Assembly: GCA_031277685.1 (NCBI GenBank) | Contig: JAITLV010000208.1 | Coordinates: 1 to 56,965 of the forward strand | Origin: Sphingobacterium sp. | GTDB lineage: Bacteria; Bacteroidota; Bacteroidia; Sphingobacteriales; Sphingobacteriaceae | DNA length: 56,965 nt | Direction of reading: 5' to 3' | Shown: positions 1-9,092 of the stretch, one piece after another | How positions within the stretch are numbered: position 1 is the first letter of the stretch | How the letters are laid out: each line of letters opens with the position of its first letter | Position numbers and translations under genes: made by a program | The notes under the pieces: generated by a model | Database searches by the model: none | Seen by the model: only the letters and a program-made list of their open reading frames with translations | What the model was told of the DNA's origin: nothing

Positions 1-33
1 GGGTCACTGGTTCGAATCCAGTATTCTCCACCA
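1..33 (+). tRNA. tRNA 3' end (partial, isotype unknown)
   Basis: Only the T-arm, the acceptor 3' strand and an encoded CCA are inside the window. The T-stem/loop (ACTGG-TTCGAAT-CCAGT) is canonical and is followed by ATTCTCC, a discriminator A and CCA at 31-33. The anticodon lies upstream, so the isotype cannot be read. It is the first of a three-tRNA run and differs from the next two in carrying a templated CCA. Confidence 0.85.
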
Positions 34-42
34 ATCCAAAAC

Positions 43-117
43 GGAGGCTTAGCTCAGCTGGTTCAGAGCATCTGCCTTACAAGCAGAGGGTCACAGGTTC
101 GAATCCTGTAGCCTCCA
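43..117 (+). tRNA. tRNA-Val (anticodon TAC)
   Basis: Full 75-nt cloverleaf. The acceptor GGAGGCT (43-49) pairs with AGCCTCC (110-116). The anticodon stem TCTGC/GCAGA encloses CTTACAA, giving anticodon TAC at 78-80 (valine) with T33 in place. The T-loop is TTCGAAT. CCA is not encoded; the discriminator A is followed by CAG. Confidence 0.93.
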
Positions 118-119
118 CA

Positions 120-147
120 GAAGCATCATCAATTGGTGCTTTTTTTT
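120..147 (+). terminator. short hairpin plus T-run between tRNAs
   Basis: AGCATC (122-127) pairs with GGTGCT (135-140, one G-T pair) and is followed by eight T. It lies between the two tRNA-Val genes, so it is a weak intrinsic terminator or a processing hairpin. Confidence 0.5.
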
Positions 148-152
148 CGTTA

Positions 153-227
153 GGGGGTTTAGCTCAGCTGGTTTAGAGCACTACCTCGACAAGGTAGGGG
201 TCACTGGTTCGAACCCAGTAATCCCCA
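153..227 (+). tRNA. tRNA-Val (anticodon GAC), C at position 33
   Basis: 75-nt cloverleaf. The acceptor GGGGGTT (153-159) pairs with AATCCCC (220-226) through one G-U pair. The anticodon stem CTACC/GGTAG (181-185/193-197) encloses TCGACAA, giving anticodon GAC at 188-190 (valine). Position 33 (base 187) is C rather than the nearly universal T. No long variable arm is present, which argues against reading the loop as a serine CGA anticodon. CCA is not encoded. Confidence 0.82.
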
Positions 228-231
228 CAAT

Positions 232-261
232 AAAAAAAGCGTTCATATGAACGCTTTTTTT
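232..261 (+). terminator. intrinsic terminator of tRNA cluster
   Basis: Perfect inverted repeat: AAAAAAAGCGTTCAT (232-246) against ATGAACGCTTTTTTT (247-261). The symmetrical A/T flanks allow use from both sides, so it may also stop the opposing gene that ends at 330. Confidence 0.85.
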
Positions 262-329
262 ATTTGGAATAACAGCCACTTGAATGACTGTTATTTTTTC
301 TATTATCGGCCCCTTTTTTCTAGTGATTG

Positions 330-1529
330 TTAGTTATTAAAGGCTGGATTTGTGCGTTTCTTGCCTAATTTAAAGCCATAGCCTGTCGTCCATTCAATAA
401 AGTCTGCTTTACCACCATGTGCCTTAATGGAGACTCCGGCAAAGAAATCTTTGTACACTTTGTAGCGTACCCCTGCTCTGAGATACACTGGGGTGCTTTC
501 TCCATTGAATTTGTTTCGGTGTAGATATACACCAACATTTCCATTGATGTATAGTCTGGAATTTAATACATGGTCAATGTAGAACGCAGGGCCATAGGAA
601 AATAACGCGGAAAATTTACCCGCTTTGTCACCGGCTATTTTCTCATCATTGCCGCTTGCTGAATAAAATGCATCCATTCCTGCGCCTAGACGCCATTTGT
701 ATCCCAAATGCTTGCTGTAGTAGGCTCCTAATGTGGATTTGAAATATTGGCCATCGTGTTCCCGGTCGATCTGTTTAAATCCAAAAGCATAATTGAAGTG
801 CAGCTCTTCTGTTTCTTCCATTTTTGGAATGGTTCGTTTTCTAAAATCAAATGGTTTGCTTGTTGGTGTGTAAGAAACTGATAGACTTAGTGGAAGTAGG
901 TTTATCCCTGTATTTGGCAATGCCAATGCACCATTGCTGAAATGATGGAATGCGACACCTGCGCCAACTTGGAATTTTTGACTTAGCCGGTAATTGGCCT
1001 GAAGTCCAAGGTCAATAAATACATTGTTTTTACTTCCTATCAGGAGATTAAAAGGATTATCCTCTTCGTTATACGGGTTGAATCTGCCTGAGAGACCAAG
1101 TGCAATTCGGTAATTGAAATTCCACCTCGAATTTACTTTGGGTTTGATCGGTATCGCTACAAAGCCATAGAATGCGAATGGCCGTCCCAGATGTTCCTGG
1201 CCAAAAGTGCTGCTATAAATTCCCACGCCATAGATCGGGTAATTGTATATCTCATTGTAAATGCTCTTTAAAGAGTCCTGGAACTGTGTCTGGAAACCAA
1301 CGCGAAAATTAAGTCCGCTATAGTAAGAGTCGGCAAGAGTTTCTTTTGAGCGTTCATTAAATTTAAGCTCGCCACCACTTTCATGTTCAAGTTGAAATAT
1401 TAATCTTGTTTTTGCCGGTGTAAGGCCATTTAATGTATCTTTCTGATTTTCTATTCTGGGGGTGACCTGCGCATTTGTATGAAGAGAAAGAAGCGCAAAG
1501 ATCACAAAAACAAGTATGCTTGATCTCAT
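330..1529 (-). CDS. outer-membrane acyloxyacyl hydrolase / PagL-like lipid A deacylase family protein
   Basis: A 399-residue protein with a signal peptide (about residues 1-20, ending THTNA-Q-like). The rest is rich in alternating aromatic and polar strands, as in an outer-membrane beta-barrel. The diagnostic stretch is at residues 194-210, FHHFSNGALALPNTGIN: His196-x-Ser198 followed by N and PN-G-N matches the active-site signature of PagL-type lipid A 3-O-deacylases. The acidic third catalytic residue was not located with confidence. Members remove an ester-linked acyl chain from lipid A in the outer membrane. At about 400 residues it is more than twice the length of classical PagL, as is usual for Bacteroidota homologues, so the substrate here is inferred. 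A promoter with good spacing lies upstream at 1563-1593 on this strand. Confidence 0.72.
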   Translation of the reverse strand: MRSSILVFVIFALLSLHTNAQVTPRIENQKDTLNGLTPAKTRLIFQLEHESGGELKFNERSKETLADSYYSGLNFRVGFQTQFQDSLKSIYNEIYNYPIYGVGIYSSTFGQEHLGRPFAFYGFVAIPIKPKVNSRWNFNYRIALGLSGRFNPYNEEDNPFNLLIGSKNNVFIDLGLQANYRLSQKFQVGAGVAFHHFSNGALALPNTGINLLPLSLSVSYTPTSKPFDFRKRTIPKMEETEELHFNYAFGFKQIDREHDGQYFKSTLGAYYSKHLGYKWRLGAGMDAFYSASGNDEKIAGDKAGKFSALFSYGPAFYIDHVLNSRLYINGNVGVYLHRNKFNGESTPVYLRAGVRYKVYKDFFAGVSIKAHGGKADFIEWTTGYGFKLGKKRTNPAFNN

Positions 1530-1562
1530 GAAATAAAACGTTAGCGTTTTTTAATTTTTTTG

Positions 1563-1593
1563 CAAAAGTAAGAATGATTAACCATTGTAACAA
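1563..1593 (-). promoter_or_regulatory. Bacteroidota-type promoter of the PagL-like gene
   Basis: On the minus strand, TTG (1591-1593) and TACTTTTG (1563-1570) are separated by 20 nt. This matches the TTG-N19-21-TAnnTTTG consensus of the primary sigma factor in this phylum. The predicted start near 1558 gives a 5' leader of about 30 nt. Confidence 0.6.
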
Positions 1594-1707
1594 TATTCGT
1601 TAAACACTTAGGAAACACGAATGACAAATTATCGTGTTTCAGCTACAACGAAAAACGTGAAACAGTAGTGACGATGCAGTAAATTGTTTGATATGTTCGC
1701 AATTATA

Positions 1708-1738
1708 TTGCATATCCACAGCAATTTATCTAAGTTTG
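1708..1738 (+). promoter_or_regulatory. Bacteroidota-type promoter of the M16 peptidase gene
   Basis: TTG (1708-1710) and TAAGTTTG (1731-1738) are separated by 20 nt. The start codon is 21 nt further down, so the leader is short. Confidence 0.65.
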
Positions 1739-1759
1739 AATTGAAAAGAAAAAGGAAAT

Positions 1760-4705
1760 ATGATTAAAAATCTATTTAAAATTACTGCTGTTACGTTTGC
1801 TCTAACAACAGCAGGGGGTACTTTGTTTGCCCAAAATGCCAAATTTGACTGGAAGGAATCTTCTGAAGGCGGGTACACATATAAGTATGTGACCAATGAC
1901 CCGACCCATTCGAGGTTTTATAAGCTTAAAAATGGCCTAACCGTTATTCTAAGTCCAACCAAAAAAGAGCCGCGTATCCAGACGTACATCGCGACAAAAG
2001 CGGGAAGTAAAACCGATCCAAAGGACCATACTGGTTTGGCACATTATCTGGAACACATGCTCTTCAAGGGAACGGATAAATTTGGCTCCAAAGACTGGGC
2101 CAAGGAAAAGCCTTTGTTGGATCAGATCGACGCGCTGTACGAAAAGTATAATAGCACGACTGATGAAGCACAGCGGAAATCGATATACAAGGAGATTGAC
2201 CGAGTGTCTGGTGAAGCTGCGAAGTATGCTATCGCAAATGAATATGATAAACTGATGGCCTCTATGGGGGCAGAAGGTACAAATGCGTTTACTTCGTTTG
2301 AACAGACGGTATACCAAGAGCAGATTCCAAGCAATGTAATGGATAAGTATCTTGCTGTACAAGCAGAACGCTTTAGAAATCCTATACTTCGTTTATTCCA
2401 TACAGAGCTTGAGGCTGTGTACGAAGAGAAAAATATCGGACTGGATAAAGATAGCCGTAAGGCTGTTGAGGCGATGTTTGAAGCTGCTTTTCCAAATAAC
2501 AATTATGGGAAACAGACCACTATAGGTACAGTAGAGCATCTTAAGAATCCTTCATTAAAGGCCATTCGCGAATATTTTAACACCTATTATGTCCCGAATA
2601 ATATGGGGGTCATTATGTCCGGGGATTTTGATCCGACTGAGGTTGTAAAGAAGGTTGATAAGAGCTTTGCTTTTATGCAGCCAAAAGAAATACCGCCGTA
2701 TACATTTGACCCAGAAAAGCCTATTTTAAGTCCAATTGTACGTGAGGTAAAAGGGCCGGATGCTGAATTTATGTTTATGGGATTTCGTTTTCCGGGAGCG
2801 GCAACAAAGGATGCGCAGCTGTTAAATCTGATGAGTCAGATTTTGACAAATGGTTCCGCAGGTCTGATCGATCTGGATTTGGTTAAAAACCAGAAATTGT
2901 TGGGGGCAGGAGCCTTTCCGTATGTCTTGAAAGATTATTCATTGTTGGTTTTACAGGGAAATCCAAGTCAAGGACAGACTCTCGAGGAAGTGCAGCAGCT
3001 ATTGCTCAAAGAGCTGGATAAACTGCGCAAAGGTGAATTTTCTGATGATTTGCTTGGCGCAATTGTTAATAATGCCAAGAAAGATGAGATTAAACAAAAC
3101 GAAAGTTATGGTGACCGGGCGGAGTCTTTGATGGATGCTTTTACATCTGGCCAGGACTGGGCTTCAGTGGTAAGCTACGCAGATGGATTGAATAAAATCA
3201 CAAAACAGGATATTGTTGATTTTGCCAATAAATATCTAAATGATAATAATTTTGTCGTCGTTTACAAACGCAAAGGCGTAGACAATAATGTTGTCAAGGT
3301 TGTAAAGCCGGAAATTACACCTGTTACCGTAAACCGTGATGATCAATCTGATTTCTTGAAAAAAGTAGAGGCAATGCCTGAGGACAAGATACAGCCGGTG
3401 TGGGTAGACTATAGTAAGGATGTTCAGAAAGCTACAGCGAATGGTTTGCCAGTACTTGCTGTAAAGAACAGTGATAATGAGCTGTTTTCACTGTCCTATC
3501 GTTTTGATATAGGAAAGTGGAATAATAAATTGCTCTCATTGGCAGCTGGTTATCTTGAGTTTTTGGGTACAAAAGATAAATCTAGCGAGCAATTTAGTAA
3601 AGATTTCTATCAATTAGCGTCTGATTTTTCGGTATCCGCAGGGAATGAAGAAACACTGGTTTCCATTTCAGGTCTGAATACAAATTTTATCGCTACGCAA
3701 TCTTTAATTCAGGATTTGTTGCGTAATTGTGTTGCTGATCCGGAAGCTTTCAAAATGTACATCGCACGCCTTAAGAAATCCAGAGCTAACGCAAAAGAAA
3801 ACAAGGGAGCTATTATGGAGGGGTTGAAATCCTATGCGAAATATGGCGCTAAGAACCCATTCAATAATGTGTTTACGGACGCAGAACTGGATGCGCTGAA
3901 AGCGGAAGATTTGGTGAAAGCTTTACATGACCTGGCTAATATGAAACATACTTTGCTTTATTTTGGGCCGTTGAACGCCAGTGAATTTGTGGCGAAGGCA
4001 AAACCATTGAAACAGGGTTCGGGGGATTATGTACAAGCTACAAAAGGTTTGGTCTTTACAGAGGCCCCAACGAATAAGAACCAGGTTTTGTTTGCCGATT
4101 TTGACATGAAGCAAGCAGAGGTATTTTGGTATAGAAGATCAGAAGCTTACTCAAATCCGTTAACACCAACAGTTTCCTTGTTCAATAATTATTTTGGTGG
4201 TGGTATGGGCAGTATTGTCTTTCAAACTATTCGTGAATCAAAGGCCCTGGCTTATTCGACTTACGCATTCTATGGACAACCTTATAAGAAAGAAAATCAT
4301 TATACCGTGGGAGCTTATGTCGGAACACAAGCCGATAAATTCAATGAAGCGATCAAAGGTATGAATGAGCTGTTGGATGTGTTGCCGGAAAGTGCGAAAG
4401 GTTTGGATATTGCAAAAGTAAGTTTGCAAAAATCTATCGCTAGTGAACGTGTGTTGAATGCATCTATTTTAAGCAGCTATCTAGCGGCGCAGCGTTTGGG
4501 TAACACAACCGATATCCGTAAGGCTGTTTATGAACAAGCACCTAAATTGACTTATGCTGACTTAAATATGTTCCATAAGAAAGAAATGAGCCAAAAACCT
4601 TATGTATATTGTATCGTAGCGAAGGAAGATAGCCTCAAACCAGAGGATCTTGCGAAGCTGGGTGAAGTGAAAAAACTTGACTTACAGGAATTGTTTGGTT
4701 ATTAG
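1760..4705 (+). CDS. M16 family zinc metallopeptidase (pitrilysin/insulinase type), secreted
   Basis: A 981-residue protein with an N-terminal signal peptide (about residues 1-24, ...TLFAQ). The inverted zinc motif HxxEH is His95-Tyr-Leu-Glu98-His99; the third ligand is probably one of Glu219-Glu224, after an insertion of about 60 helical residues. The length fits the two-repeat organisation of M16 enzymes: an active N-terminal half, and a C-terminal half that lacks HxxEH and closes the peptide chamber. These enzymes degrade short peptides in the periplasm or at the cell surface. It has its own promoter and ends about 90 bp before a strong bidirectional terminator. No operon partner is evident. 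Confidence 0.92.
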   Translation: MIKNLFKITAVTFALTTAGGTLFAQNAKFDWKESSEGGYTYKYVTNDPTHSRFYKLKNGLTVILSPTKKEPRIQTYIATKAGSKTDPKDHTGLAHYLEHMLFKGTDKFGSKDWAKEKPLLDQIDALYEKYNSTTDEAQRKSIYKEIDRVSGEAAKYAIANEYDKLMASMGAEGTNAFTSFEQTVYQEQIPSNVMDKYLAVQAERFRNPILRLFHTELEAVYEEKNIGLDKDSRKAVEAMFEAAFPNNNYGKQTTIGTVEHLKNPSLKAIREYFNTYYVPNNMGVIMSGDFDPTEVVKKVDKSFAFMQPKEIPPYTFDPEKPILSPIVREVKGPDAEFMFMGFRFPGAATKDAQLLNLMSQILTNGSAGLIDLDLVKNQKLLGAGAFPYVLKDYSLLVLQGNPSQGQTLEEVQQLLLKELDKLRKGEFSDDLLGAIVNNAKKDEIKQNESYGDRAESLMDAFTSGQDWASVVSYADGLNKITKQDIVDFANKYLNDNNFVVVYKRKGVDNNVVKVVKPEITPVTVNRDDQSDFLKKVEAMPEDKIQPVWVDYSKDVQKATANGLPVLAVKNSDNELFSLSYRFDIGKWNNKLLSLAAGYLEFLGTKDKSSEQFSKDFYQLASDFSVSAGNEETLVSISGLNTNFIATQSLIQDLLRNCVADPEAFKMYIARLKKSRANAKENKGAIMEGLKSYAKYGAKNPFNNVFTDAELDALKAEDLVKALHDLANMKHTLLYFGPLNASEFVAKAKPLKQGSGDYVQATKGLVFTEAPTNKNQVLFADFDMKQAEVFWYRRSEAYSNPLTPTVSLFNNYFGGGMGSIVFQTIRESKALAYSTYAFYGQPYKKENHYTVGAYVGTQADKFNEAIKGMNELLDVLPESAKGLDIAKVSLQKSIASERVLNASILSSYLAAQRLGNTTDIRKAVYEQAPKLTYADLNMFHKKEMSQKPYVYCIVAKEDSLKPEDLAKLGEVKKLDLQELFGY

Positions 4706-4797
4706 TGTTTTTGCTAAGGTATGCCAAGCCTCAGGTGTCAGTGTTTTAAGCCCGTGGCTGATACGCTGTCGCCTCTTTCTTGGTGATACTTGATGAA

Positions 4798-4830
4798 AAA
4801 TAGGCCTTCGATGAGATCGAAGGCCTATTT
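4798..4830 (+). terminator. bidirectional intrinsic terminator
   Basis: A perfect 15-bp inverted repeat, AAATAGGCCTTCGAT (4798-4812) and ATCGAAGGCCTATTT (4816-4830), with a 3-nt loop. It sits between the convergent M16 peptidase and FMN reductase genes and can serve both. Confidence 0.85.
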
Positions 4831-4952
4831 GCTTGATTATACTTCGGTTTTTATCATTCCGGATAAGCCTGTCTGCCATATCAAAGAATATAAAAACCGA
4901 TGATGTATGTCGTGTGGGTTTTCTTTGGTCGGATGATATGCTTAAGGACTTA

Positions 4953-5474
4953 TTAAAACCTTGCAATCTCCTCGATTTGCTCGCTGATAAACTGCAGGGT
5001 ATCTTCTTTAAATAATTCGCCGTTCTCATTCAGTTCTTGTTGTACATTGGGAAGAAATATCTTGAGGGGCAATACGTGCATTCTGAGATAGTGACATATT
5101 CCGGTGAGGTGATCTATCCCACGCAGGTTGCCGTATCTGCCGGAAGATAATCCTACCAACGCAACTTTTTTGTGGTAAAAGCTGATTGGAAAGGTGCAGC
5201 AGTCAATAAAAAGTTTGAGTGCACCGGGGATGCTCCCATTGTATTCGGGAGCCACAAAAATAAACATATCAGCGGCACTAACCTTTTGCTGAATAGGTTC
5301 AAAAGCGGCACTTCTTTTTCCGTAAAGATCTGTTTCTAATATGGTTGCGGGGAGATCTGACAACGAAAAGATCTCGTTCTCAATAGATTTTCTATTAAGG
5401 AGTTGTTGGTAGCATTTTGCTATTTTTAACGTCTTACTATTAGGACGGTTTGTTCCGGATATTATTAAAATCAT
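4953..5474 (-). CDS. NADPH-dependent FMN reductase family flavoprotein
   Basis: A flavodoxin-like protein of 173 residues when started at the ATG at 5474 (MILIISGTNRPNSKT). A longer frame exists to 5570, but its extra 32 residues precede the universally N-terminal first beta strand, so the internal start is preferred. The phosphate-binding loop is GTNRPNSKT at about residues 6-14. The flavin-edge motif PEYNGSIPGALKLFID is typical of the FMN_red family (azoreductase/chromate or quinone reductase-like), which transfers electrons from NADPH to FMN and then to small acceptors. The physiological acceptor cannot be predicted. Confidence 0.85.
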   Translation of the reverse strand: MILIISGTNRPNSKTLKIAKCYQQLLNRKSIENEIFSLSDLPATILETDLYGKRSAAFEPIQQKVSAADMFIFVAPEYNGSIPGALKLFIDCCTFPISFYHKKVALVGLSSGRYGNLRGIDHLTGICHYLRMHVLPLKIFLPNVQQELNENGELFKEDTLQFISEQIEEIARF

Positions 5475-5701
5475 TGTGTTGTTGATACTTATAAAAAGCA
5501 CTATTTCAAAGTGGATACATATCTTGATTTTTTGTATCTTAGCATCCTGAGGATATGTGCTTTTGATCAATCAAAAGTACGAAATATGCTGAATTTGTTA
5601 GGCTAATTTAAATTTAGCGTAAATATTTGGACAAATTGATCTTCAGGAAAGTGAAATGTAGTGTAAAATGACATTTTAATTAAGAAAGGTTTTCATTCAA
5701 G

Positions 5702-6499
5702 ATGGGAAAAGTAATCGCAATCGCAAACCAAAAAGGAGGGGTCGGAAAAACCACAACGTCAATTAACTTGGCGGCTAGTTTGGCGGTTTTAGAATATAAA
5801 ACATTGTTGGTGGATGCGGATCCTCAAGCAAACTCTACCTCCGGGATTGGTTTTGACCCTCGTACAATCAATGAAAGTATATATGAGTGCCTGGTAAACG
5901 ATTTGAGCCCAAGAGATGCAATTCAGTCTACTGAAACACCTAATTTGGATCTTTTGCCTGCTCATATCGATTTGGTTGGTGCAGAGATTGAAATGATCAA
6001 TATGCATGAAAGGGAGTACAAGATGAAAAAGATCTTGGATCAGGTGAAAGACGATTATGATTTTATTATTATCGACTGCTCTCCTTCCTTGGGGCTAATC
6101 ACAATTAATGCACTTTCGGCATCTGATTCAGTCATTATACCGGTTCAGTGTGAATATTTTGCATTGGAGGGACTAGGTAAATTGCTGAACACAATTAAAA
6201 TCGTTCAAAACCGTTTAAATACTAGTTTGGAGATTGAGGGTATTTTGTTGACGATGTATGATGTTCGTTTAAGACTCTCCAATCAGGTTGTCGAAGAAGT
6301 GAAAACGCATTTTACGGATTTAGTTTTTGAAACCATCATTCAACGTAATACCCGTTTAAGTGAAGCTCCTAGCTTTGGTATTTCTGTTATCATGCACGAT
6401 GCTTCCTGTAAAGGGGCGATCAATTATTTGAATCTGGCGCGTGAAATATTGCAGAAAAACGGGCATCTTAATGAAATGAATACAACAGTAACCGCATAA
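5702..6499 (+). CDS. parA: chromosome-partitioning ATPase ParA (Soj)
   Basis: A 265-residue ParA/MinD-type ATPase with the deviant Walker A motif KGGVGKTT at residues 11-18 and DADPQANS near residue 40. It drives segregation of ParB-bound origin regions along the nucleoid. The stop codon is 1 nt from the parB start, so the two are cotranscribed and probably translationally coupled. It is chromosomal rather than plasmid-type, judging by length and by the downstream DUF5683-dapB-lepB order. Confidence 0.95.
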   Translation: MGKVIAIANQKGGVGKTTTSINLAASLAVLEYKTLLVDADPQANSTSGIGFDPRTINESIYECLVNDLSPRDAIQSTETPNLDLLPAHIDLVGAEIEMINMHEREYKMKKILDQVKDDYDFIIIDCSPSLGLITINALSASDSVIIPVQCEYFALEGLGKLLNTIKIVQNRLNTSLEIEGILLTMYDVRLRLSNQVVEEVKTHFTDLVFETIIQRNTRLSEAPSFGISVIMHDASCKGAINYLNLAREILQKNGHLNEMNTTVTA

Positions 6500-6500
6500 T

Positions 6501-7439
6501 ATGGCAGCACATCAGCGTAAAACAGGGCTGGGAAGAGGTTTAGGTGCGCTATTAAACGATAGTGTAGAAGTTCCTGCTAAAAGTAACAATCAGCAAGTTG
6601 AGGAGGCACCACTTGTAACTCCTGCTACAGTAAAAGCAACGAAAGAAAATGGCAATATCAGCCACGTCCGGGTAGAAGAAATAGCTGTGAATCCATTTCA
6701 ACCCCGTACAGAATTTGATCCAGTTGCGTTACAGGAATTATCCGAATCCATTATTTTACAGGGATTAATCCAACCGATTACCGTGCGTAAGATTTCGGAT
6801 GGAAACTATCAATTGATCTCTGGGGAGCGACGTCTTCGGGCCTCAAGATTAGCGGGTATCACCGAAATTCCGGCGTATATCCGTACCGCCAATGATCAGC
6901 AAATGCTAGAAATGGCATTGATCGAAAATATTCAACGCGAAAACTTGAACGCCATTGAGGTGGCACTAAGTTTTCAGCGCATGATTGAAGAATGTAATTT
7001 AAAACAGGAGGAACTGGGTGAACGTGTGAGTAAAAACCGCTCAACGGTGACGAACTATTTACGTTTGTTGAAACTTCCACCGGTTATTCAGGCTGCAATA
7101 CGTGATGGCGCTTTGACTATGGGGCACGCTCGTGCATTGATCAATATCGCAGAAGTAGATAAGCAGTTATATATCTTTAAATTGATTATCGACCAAGGGC
7201 TTTCCGTTAGAAAGGCTGAAGAGCTTGTACGTGAGCTCCAAAAAGGAGGTAAGAAAAAAGCAGGTAAGGATAAAGCTCCGATGTCCTTCCAATTGCAGAA
7301 AATTGAAGATGATCTAGCGTCGAAATTTTCGTCAAGGGTCAAATTGAATTTGAAGAGTACCAAAGGTAAAGGGGCGATTGAGATCCCTTTTGAATCGGAG
7401 GATGATTTAAGCCGTATTCTTGAACTTTTAGACTGGTAA
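6501..7439 (+). CDS. parB: chromosome-partitioning protein ParB (Spo0J)
   Basis: 312 residues. An RKTGLGRGLGALL-type N-terminus is followed by the ParB CTPase/nuclease-like domain with the GERRLRASRLAG box (about residues 110-125) and an HTH region (KQEELGERVSKNRSTVTNYLRLLKLP, about 170-195) that contacts parS. The C-terminal dimerisation segment ends at the stop. It binds parS sites and loads with ParA. No perfect parS was found in this window. The next gene starts 1 nt after the stop. Confidence 0.95.
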   Translation: MAAHQRKTGLGRGLGALLNDSVEVPAKSNNQQVEEAPLVTPATVKATKENGNISHVRVEEIAVNPFQPRTEFDPVALQELSESIILQGLIQPITVRKISDGNYQLISGERRLRASRLAGITEIPAYIRTANDQQMLEMALIENIQRENLNAIEVALSFQRMIEECNLKQEELGERVSKNRSTVTNYLRLLKLPPVIQAAIRDGALTMGHARALINIAEVDKQLYIFKLIIDQGLSVRKAEELVRELQKGGKKKAGKDKAPMSFQLQKIEDDLASKFSSRVKLNLKSTKGKGAIEIPFESEDDLSRILELLDW

Positions 7440-7440
7440 T

Positions 7441-8163
7441 ATGACCAAGTTAATGAGTCTGTTCTTTGCCTTATTTGCTGTACTAATGGTACAAGGCCAG
7501 ACTATCGATACAATCCCCAAAAAGCAGATTCAAACTGTCAAAACCGATAGTTTGAAACAAAAATCTGCACAAGATACTGTTAAGAAGGAGTCCCGAAAAG
7601 AACGGAAGAAACGTGAGAAGGAGGAAGCCAAGGCCAAGGAGAAAGTCGTGTTCAAAGATTCGACACGCTTGGCTATTGAAGCAAAGAATAGACAGGCCTG
7701 GAAGCGTTCCTTGGTATTACCGGGCTGGGGACAGTATACCAACGGTGGAGTGTGGTGGATTAAAGTCCCTGCAATATATGGTGGATTATTGTCGACTGTA
7801 CTCGTATTTGATTTCAACAATAAGTATTACAAAGAACTTTTGGATGTGTTAAAAGCGAGGGAGGATGGAAGGGCAGAAGATCCTTTTTATCAAGGCCGTT
7901 CTCAGGAAGCGATTATTCGGGCAAAGGATAATGCACGGCGAAACCGCGATCTGATGGTCCTGCTGACACTTGGTGTGTATGGATTGAACGTTGCTGAGGC
8001 ATATATTGATTCCATGTTAAAATATCGCTGGACTATTGGTGATGAGAAACCCAAAAAGACAGCTTTCTCTATTGGACCTACATTGATGGATGCAAGTCTG
8101 GCATCTGGATCGTATACTTTTAAACCTACAGTTGGATTAAAATTATCCATGAAATTCAATTAA
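7441..8163 (+). CDS. DUF5683 domain protein (predicted membrane/lipid-exposed, unknown function)
   Basis: 240 residues. A signal peptide or TM segment (1-19) is followed by a low-complexity K/E/R-rich linker (about 25-70, RKERKKREKEEAKAKEK) and the DUF5683 core beginning WKRSLVLPGWGQYTNGGVWW (about residues 87-106). The core has two hydrophobic segments and a NRDLMVLLTLGVYGLNVAEAYIDS helix. Function is unknown. It starts 1 nt after parB, and this parA-parB-DUF5683-dapB order is conserved in Sphingobacteriales, which suggests a shared transcript rather than a shared mechanism. Confidence 0.85.
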   Translation: MTKLMSLFFALFAVLMVQGQTIDTIPKKQIQTVKTDSLKQKSAQDTVKKESRKERKKREKEEAKAKEKVVFKDSTRLAIEAKNRQAWKRSLVLPGWGQYTNGGVWWIKVPAIYGGLLSTVLVFDFNNKYYKELLDVLKAREDGRAEDPFYQGRSQEAIIRAKDNARRNRDLMVLLTLGVYGLNVAEAYIDSMLKYRWTIGDEKPKKTAFSIGPTLMDASLASGSYTFKPTVGLKLSMKFN

Positions 8164-8332
8164 AGACTTCCTGTCGGAGTTCGGATCGCGTACAATAGCG
8201 AAGAATTATGGCTTTATCAATCTTTAAATATGGGGCTTCCAATAAAAAATCGTTGTCAATCACGGTTTTGTGCCTGTTTTTCATTGGAATTTTTTAATTT
8301 TAAAAATAAACTATACTTTATTTTCTAGATAT

Positions 8333-9076
8333 ATGAATATCATTCTCTTGGGATATGGCAAAATGGGGCAGATTATCGAAAGGTATGCACTGAAAAGAGG
8401 CCATCAAATTTTTTTAGTCGTGGATGAAAATAATCGTCCGGGCTTGACAGTTGATGATATTAAGGGAGCTGATGTGGCTATCGATTTTAGCGTGCCTTCT
8501 GCTGCTATGGATAATATGAACCTTTGTTTGGAAGCCGGTGTACCTATTGTTGTGGGGACAACGGGTTGGTATGACCAATTAGAAAGTGTCAGGGAAAAAT
8601 GTTTGGACCTAAATGGGACTATTTTATATGGTTCGAACTTTTCGATTGGAGTGAATGTGTTTTTCCATATCAATCGTATGTTGGCAAAAGCCTTACAACC
8701 TTATAAACAATATGATGTCCAAGTGGAAGAAATCCACCATATCCATAAATTGGATGCACCAAGTGGTACCGCAATTACTATCGCTGAGGGTATCTTGGAC
8801 AATAGCGATGTAAAAACAAATTGGGTCAATACGGTTGTGGGTGAACAGGATGAAATTATTCCTAAACCACAGGAGCTACTTATAGAGAGTCATCGCATTG
8901 AAGAAGTTCCAGGTACGCATACCGTACTCTATAGCTCTGAAGTGGATCAGATAGAATTTAAACATACTGCGCATAGTCGTGATGGCTTTGCTTTGGGTGC
9001 GGTTGTCGCTGCTGAATGGTTAAATGGTAAGAAAGGATTCTATCAGGTGACAGAAATTTTTGATTTTAATAAATAG
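8333..9076 (+). CDS. dapB: 4-hydroxy-tetrahydrodipicolinate reductase
   Basis: 248 residues from the ATG at 8333 (MNIILLGYGKMGQ). A GTG at 8270 opens a longer frame but would put 21 extra residues before the Rossmann GxGxMG motif, so it is rejected. The C-terminal substrate-binding region contains EIHHIHKLDAPSGTA (about residues 132-146), with the catalytic His pair/Lys and the DAPSGT loop. It reduces HTPA to tetrahydrodipicolinate in the lysine/meso-diaminopimelate pathway. dapF, also in this window (43559-44338), acts later in the same pathway. lepB follows after 16 nt. Confidence 0.94.
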   Translation: MNIILLGYGKMGQIIERYALKRGHQIFLVVDENNRPGLTVDDIKGADVAIDFSVPSAAMDNMNLCLEAGVPIVVGTTGWYDQLESVREKCLDLNGTILYGSNFSIGVNVFFHINRMLAKALQPYKQYDVQVEEIHHIHKLDAPSGTAITIAEGILDNSDVKTNWVNTVVGEQDEIIPKPQELLIESHRIEEVPGTHTVLYSSEVDQIEFKHTAHSRDGFALGAVVAAEWLNGKKGFYQVTEIFDFNK

Positions 9077-9092
9077 TACTAATTAATAGATT

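Noticed and set aside
1635..1664. TGTTTCA...TGAAACA resembling two parS half-sites near parAB
   Set aside because: parS is a contiguous 16-bp dyad; here the halves are 16 bp apart, so it is probably a chance or unrelated inverted repeat.
2122..2502. 126-codon antisense frame inside the M16 peptidase gene
   Set aside because: Shadow of a strongly coding plus-strand gene; no family resemblance or promoter.
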